In this document: positions 60,167 through 64,000 of the stretch, in pieces
Numbering within the stretch: the stretch's first letter is position 1
Layout of the letters: every line of letters begins with the position of its first letter
NCBI RefSeq assembly: GCF_000829415.1
Contig: NZ_AP014637.1
Coordinates: forward strand, 186,001-250,000
Source: Pseudomonas sp. StFLB209
GTDB taxonomy: Bacteria; Pseudomonadota; Gammaproteobacteria; Pseudomonadales; Pseudomonadaceae
Direction of reading: 5' to 3'
DNA length: 64,000 nucleotides
Position numbers and translations under genes: made by a program
The notes under the pieces: generated by a model
Told to the model about the DNA's origin: nothing
Databases searched by the model: none
Seen by the model: only the letters and a program-made list of their open reading frames with translations

Positions 60167-60979
60167 ATGGCCGATGCACTGAAGCTGCCGGGGCTCGGCG
60201 ACAGCGAGTTCCGCCACCTGCAAAAGCTCATGGCCGAGGCCTCGGGGATCCAGATGGCCGACAACAAACGGCCACTGGTGGCGGGGCGGTTGATGAAACG
60301 CCTGCGTCATTACCGGCTCGACAGTTTCACCGCGTACCTGCGCATGATCGAGCAGCCGCTGTACCGTCAGGAGCGCCGGCTGGTGGTGGACTTGCTGACC
60401 ACCAACGAGACCTACTTTTTTCGTGAACACCCGCACTTCGATTGCCTGGGCGAGTGGCTGACCCGTCAGCGCGGGCCGTTGCGGCTATGGAGCGCGGCCT
60501 GCTCGTCGGGCGAAGAGCCTTACAGTATGGCCATGGTGCTCAGCGAACACGCCACCACCAAAGACTGGTCGATCACCGCCAGCGACCTGAGCCTGAGCAT
60601 GCTGCGCAAGGCCCAGGAAGGTATCTACGACATCAGCCAGGCCAAGTACTTTCCTGAAGGCTGGCTGCAGCGCTATTGCCTGAGCGGGGTTGGCGACATG
60701 AGCGGGCGCTTTCGGGTCCAGGCGGCGCTGCGTGAGCGCCTGAACCTGCGCGAAGTCAACCTGGTCCAGCCGCTGGTCGAGGACCTGGGCCTGTTCGATG
60801 CGATTTTTCTGCGCAATGTGCTGATCTACTTCGATGGCGAGGAAAAGCGCCGCATCGTGCAGCGCATCGTTGGTCAGTTGCGTCCCGGCGGACTTCTGTT
60901 CATCGGCCACGCCGAAAGCATCCATGGCCTGCAATTACCGCTCAGGCTGATTCAACCCTCGGTATACGAATGTCTGTAA
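60167..60979 (+). CDS. cheR: Chemoreceptor methyltransferase CheR
   Basis: 270 residues. N-terminal helical domain (EFRHLQKLMAEASGIQM), then SAM-binding WSAACSSGEEPYSMAMVL, and FDAIFLRNVLIYFDGEEKRRI. Lacks the TPR or beta-subdomain extras, so no tethering needed, in keeping with the receptors lacking pentapeptides. Overlaps cheD by 10 bases. Confidence 0.95.
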   Translation: MADALKLPGLGDSEFRHLQKLMAEASGIQMADNKRPLVAGRLMKRLRHYRLDSFTAYLRMIEQPLYRQERRLVVDLLTTNETYFFREHPHFDCLGEWLTRQRGPLRLWSAACSSGEEPYSMAMVLSEHATTKDWSITASDLSLSMLRKAQEGIYDISQAKYFPEGWLQRYCLSGVGDMSGRFRVQAALRERLNLREVNLVQPLVEDLGLFDAIFLRNVLIYFDGEEKRRIVQRIVGQLRPGGLLFIGHAESIHGLQLPLRLIQPSVYECL

Positions 60980-61479
60980 GTTCTTCGCTGTTCTTGCGCC
61001 CCGGCGATTATTTCTTTGGTCGCCACAACGGTCCGGTCACGACGCTGCTGGGCAGTTGCGTGTCGATCATTCTCTGGCACCCGCGCTGGCGTCTGCTCTC
61101 GGTGTCCCATTACGTGCTTCCCCGCGAACCGGGTCAGCCGGGCTTGCGCAACGATCCGCTCGACACCCGTTACGGCGACGCGGTGTTCCGCCGCCTGCAT
61201 GCCGACATGCTGCGTCATGGCACCCGCCCGTGTGAATACCGCAAGAGCATTTTTGGTGGCGGCACCCTGAGCAGCCCGCTCGGGCGCATCGCCTGCCGGG
61301 TCGGACATAGCAACAGCGAGTTCGCCCATCGGCAGTTCAGCCTGCGCAACTGGCCGGTGGATCACTGCGATACAAATGGCGACCATTACCGCCGCCTGCT
61401 CGTCGACGGCAGCAGTGGCCGCATCGACTGCGAGCGCAAACTGATGCGCCTGCCGGTCAGACCCAGGTGGGTATCATGA
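60970..61479 (+). CDS. cheD: Chemoreceptor glutamine deamidase CheD
   Basis: 169 residues. The catalytic Cys in [13 protein letters not shown] and His in VSHYVLPRE are present; FGGGTLSS follows. Deamidates receptor Gln side chains and may bind CheY-P or CheC (no cheC seen). Overlaps both neighbours, so translated with cheR and cheB. Confidence 0.93.
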   Translation: MSVSSSLFLRPGDYFFGRHNGPVTTLLGSCVSIILWHPRWRLLSVSHYVLPREPGQPGLRNDPLDTRYGDAVFRRLHADMLRHGTRPCEYRKSIFGGGTLSSPLGRIACRVGHSNSEFAHRQFSLRNWPVDHCDTNGDHYRRLLVDGSSGRIDCERKLMRLPVRPRWVS

Positions 61480-62552
61480 TCAAGGTCTTTATCGTCGATG
61501 ACTCGGCGCTGGTGCGTCAGGTGCTGACCAGTTGCCTGGACAATCACCCCGGCATTAAGGTCATCGGCCATGCCGGTGATCCGCTGTATGCCATCGACAA
61601 GATGCGCCGTGACTGGCCGGACGTGATCATTCTCGATATCGAGATGCCGCGCATGGACGGCCTGACCTTCCTGCGCCAGATCATGAGCGAACGCCCGACC
61701 CCGACGCTGATCTGCTCGACGCTGACCGAAAGCGGTGCGGGTGTCTCCGTGGAAGCCCTTTCTGCAGGCGCTGTGGGGGTCTTCACCAAGGCCCGGCTGG
61801 GCCTGCGCCAGAGCCTGGAGCAGATGTCCAGCGAGTTGATCCGCACCATTGAAGAGGCGGCGCGTACCCGCCCCGGCGCCTTCAGGCCTGTGGCAAGCGC
61901 CTTGCAACAACAGAAAAACAAAGCAACCCCAACGGCGCCGCCAAGCGCACCGACAGGCTTGTTGCACACCACCGATCGGGTGGTGGCACTGGGTTGCTCG
62001 ACCGGCGGCACCCAGGCACTGGAATACGTGCTTCGTCAGTTGCCACGTGACTGCCCGGGCATTGTGATCGTTCAACACATGCCGGAAAAATTCACCGCCG
62101 ATTTCGCCCGTCGGTTAAACAACCTGTGTCAGATTGAAGTGCGCGAGGCCAGGCATCTGGATCGCGTCCACAGCGGTCTGGCACTGGTCGCCCCCGGCGG
62201 ATTCCATATGCAGCTCAAACGCAGTGGCGCGCATTACCAGGTCGAAGTCCTCGATGGTCCCCCCGTCAATCGTCACAAACCTTCGGTAGATGTGCTGTTT
62301 CGCTCGGTCGCCCGGCATGCCGGGGCCAATACCCTGGGCGTGATCATGACCGGCATGGGCGACGACGGGGCACGCGGGCTGCTGGCGATGCGCGAGAGCG
62401 GCGCCCAGACCGTGGCTCAGGACGAGACCAGTTGCGTGGTCTTTGGCATGCCCAAGGAAGCGATCCGGATGGGCGCTGCACAAACGATTGAACCGTTATC
62501 CAGAGTCCCGCTGCTGATCCAGCAATTCGGTGACCATGCTCGACACGGCTGA
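61476..62552 (+). CDS. cheB: Chemotaxis methylesterase CheB
   Basis: 358 residues: receiver domain ([13 protein letters not shown], phospho-Asp in [12 protein letters not shown]), linker, and methylesterase domain with the triad Ser ([10 protein letters not shown]), His (VQHMPEKFT) and Asp ([11 protein letters not shown]). ATG 61476 overlaps the cheD stop; the open frame from 61467 is 3 codons longer. Last gene of the che operon. Confidence 0.95.
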   Translation: MIKVFIVDDSALVRQVLTSCLDNHPGIKVIGHAGDPLYAIDKMRRDWPDVIILDIEMPRMDGLTFLRQIMSERPTPTLICSTLTESGAGVSVEALSAGAVGVFTKARLGLRQSLEQMSSELIRTIEEAARTRPGAFRPVASALQQQKNKATPTAPPSAPTGLLHTTDRVVALGCSTGGTQALEYVLRQLPRDCPGIVIVQHMPEKFTADFARRLNNLCQIEVREARHLDRVHSGLALVAPGGFHMQLKRSGAHYQVEVLDGPPVNRHKPSVDVLFRSVARHAGANTLGVIMTGMGDDGARGLLAMRESGAQTVAQDETSCVVFGMPKEAIRMGAAQTIEPLSRVPLLIQQFGDHARHG

Positions 62553-62728
62553 GGGAGGTTGCCGGAACAACGATATGGACGTCTCCCCCTGTGGGCGTCT
62601 GTAAAACACATTGTGGCCAGCAGGCATATTCAGACCGGTCTGGCCCCGTGCCACGCCCCACACGGGATACAACAACGCCGCCTGAACACAAGGACGGCAT
62701 TTATTCCCACGCGACACAGGCCTGATCT

Positions 62729-63385
62729 ATGCCTTGCCGAATTTTGCTCGCTGATGACTACCCACTGTTTCGGGCCGGTATCCGGGCGCTGCTGGAAAAA
62801 CAACACGACTACGAGATCGTCGGTGAGACCGGCGATACGTTGAGCACTGTAGAACTGGCCGTGGTGCTGGCCCCGGAAATCGTCATGCTGGACATGTCCA
62901 TAGAACGCACGGCCAGTGTGCACACACTCGAAGAACTGGCGCTGCATGCGCCGGCCTGCAAGGTTTTGATGCTGTCGATGCACACGGACTCGGAGTTCGT
63001 CATGAAATGCCTGCAACTGGGCGCCCATGGTTATCTGCTCAAGAGTGCCAGTGTGCTGGAACTGGAGCTGGCGCTGCAGTCGTTGCGCAGCGGCGGGCAG
63101 TATCTGTCGTCGGCAGTGGTGCCGATGGTGGTCAGCCAGGCGGTGAAAAAGACCCTGGTGCAGCCGACCCGCAGCAGTAATGTGGCGCTGACCGAACGCC
63201 AGCTGGAGATCCTGCGCCTGATCGCCCGTGGCGAGTCGACACGCTCGATTGCCGGCGGCCTGGGGTTGTCGGTCAAGACCGTCGAGGCCCATCGCTCGCA
63301 GGTCATGCATCGCCTGGGCATTCACGATATCGCCAGCCTGGTGTTGTTCGCGGTACGTGAAGGGATTATCGAAGTCAATGACTGA
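62729..63385 (+). CDS. NarL/FixJ-family response regulator
   Basis: 218 residues. Receiver with ADDYPLFRAGIRALLE, phospho-Asp in IVMLDMSIERT, Ser in MLSMHTDSE and Lys in YLLKSAS; LuxR HTH LTERQLEILRLIARGESTRSIAGGLGLSVKTVEAHRSQVM split over residues 155-195. The cognate kinase is not adjacent. 175 bases after cheB, so probably its own unit; a weak hairpin lies at 63382-63401. Confidence 0.92.
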   Translation: MPCRILLADDYPLFRAGIRALLEKQHDYEIVGETGDTLSTVELAVVLAPEIVMLDMSIERTASVHTLEELALHAPACKVLMLSMHTDSEFVMKCLQLGAHGYLLKSASVLELELALQSLRSGGQYLSSAVVPMVVSQAVKKTLVQPTRSSNVALTERQLEILRLIARGESTRSIAGGLGLSVKTVEAHRSQVMHRLGIHDIASLVLFAVREGIIEVND

Positions 63386-63485
63386 GCGTTTTCAGGCTCA
63401 GCTAAAAACCGGACACGACACATCTGCTCAAGCCATGCCTGGTCAGCCGGGTCAAAGTTAGCGCTTTGATTCAGAGGCATCAGGC

Positions 63486-64000
63486 ATGCGCGGTTTGGTT
63501 CTGTTCAACGGGCTACTACTTACCGCCCTGGCTCATGGCGCGCAGGCTCAGGACAACAGCTTTTGGCAGGACGCCCAGGCTGGCGTACTGGCACGTAATT
63601 ACTTCCTGCACAACGACTACCGTAACGACCGGGTTCGCGAGCAGAACTACAGCCAGGAGTGGGCGCAGGGGTTTATCGGCCACTTCAATTCCGGCTTTAC
63701 CTCAGGCAACGTGGGCCTGGGAATCGATGCGCATGGTTTTTTCGGTCTGCGCCTGGACAGTGGTCGCGGCACGGCGGGTACCGGCCTGCTGCCGCTGGAC
63801 AGCGATGGCCGCGCCGAACCGGATTACTCCTCGGCAGGCGCGGCACTGAAGCTGCGCCTGGGCGCCACGCAGTTGCGGGTGGGCGAGATGGAGGTCGAGA
63901 CGCCAGTGTTCGACACCGCCGACAAGCGCCTGCAACCGGAGTACGCCACTGGCTGGTTGCTCGACAGCCTTGACGTGCCGGGCGTGCGCCTGGTGGCCGG
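63486..64000 (+). CDS. OprD-family outer-membrane porin, 3' end outside window
   Basis: The first 171 codons are visible. Signal peptide MRGLVLFNGLLLTALAHGAQA, then the OprD-type start WQDAQAGVLARNYFLHNDYR and QEWAQGFIGHFNSGFTSGNVGLGIDAHGFFGLRLDSG. OprD-type channels take up basic amino acids or aromatic acids; subgroup cannot be told from the part seen. Confidence 0.9.
   Translation, partial: MRGLVLFNGLLLTALAHGAQAQDNSFWQDAQAGVLARNYFLHNDYRNDRVREQNYSQEWAQGFIGHFNSGFTSGNVGLGIDAHGFFGLRLDSGRGTAGTGLLPLDSDGRAEPDYSSAGAALKLRLGATQLRVGEMEVETPVFDTADKRLQPEYATGWLLDSLDVPGVRLVA

Overview
The window is chromosomal DNA of a Pseudomonas, most likely of the fluorescens/putida lineage. The evidence is the gene order rsmA-lysC-alaS behind a tRNA-Ser/tRNA-Arg array, the arginine succinyltransferase (ast/aru) and arginine transport (aot) clusters ending in the AraC-type ArgR, the high GC content, and the GTAGGAGCGG-type REP elements between genes. 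Almost all of it is typical core or near-core genome. The accessory parts are one IS481-family insertion, an orphan vgrG pair, an organosulfur cluster and a complete chemosensory operon. No CRISPR array, prophage or rRNA was seen. Product calls rest on reading motifs by eye; no database search was run.

Regions. (1) 1-1400: end of a BamE-like protein, then four identical tRNA-Arg(ACG) and two tRNA-Ser(GCT) genes on the minus strand, several with readable promoters and their own terminators. (2) 1410-5830, minus: rsmA, lysC, alaS. (3) 6160-6940: FMN riboswitch and a RibH2-type lumazine synthase. (4) 7058-8320: complete IS481-family element with 50-bp inverted ends. (5) 8590-16215, minus: arginine catabolism, astE, a small conserved protein, astB, astD, aruG, aruF, aruC. 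16580-21867, minus: argR, aotP, aotO, aotM, aotQ, aotJ. ArgR half-sites precede aruC and aotJ, so uptake, catabolism and their activator form one regulon. (6) 22297-30701: acetyl-CoA synthetase, a DUF2790 protein, pterin dehydratase, two very small proteins, an MFS transporter, arfB, aroP, rluB and a DUF1289 protein. (7) 30818-34904: scpB, scpA, yciO, an rnm-like PHP phosphatase, yciB, yciI. (8) 34940-37686: a CpxR/CpxA-like two-component system flanking a Spy-like periplasmic protein with a CpxR box in front of it. (9) 37917-41812: nitroreductase, trkH, Mpo1-like protein, calcineurin-type phosphoesterase, SelW-like protein.

(10) 42170-45054: VgrG spike and DUF4123 adaptor with no effector gene after them. 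(11) 45041-53557: an SsuBC-like ABC pair without a binding protein, a LysR regulator, a thiol dioxygenase carrying the signature residues of 3-mercaptopropionate dioxygenase, a four-domain rhodanese, a DszA-like flavin monooxygenase, a peroxiredoxin-like protein and a DszC/SfnC-like flavoprotein. Together these look like an organosulfur acquisition pathway. (12) 53979-62552: one chemosensory operon, sensorless MCP, cheY, STAS protein, cheA, 4HB-type MCP, cheW, cheR, cheD, cheB, followed by a lone LuxR-type response regulator and the start of an OprD-family porin cut by the window end.
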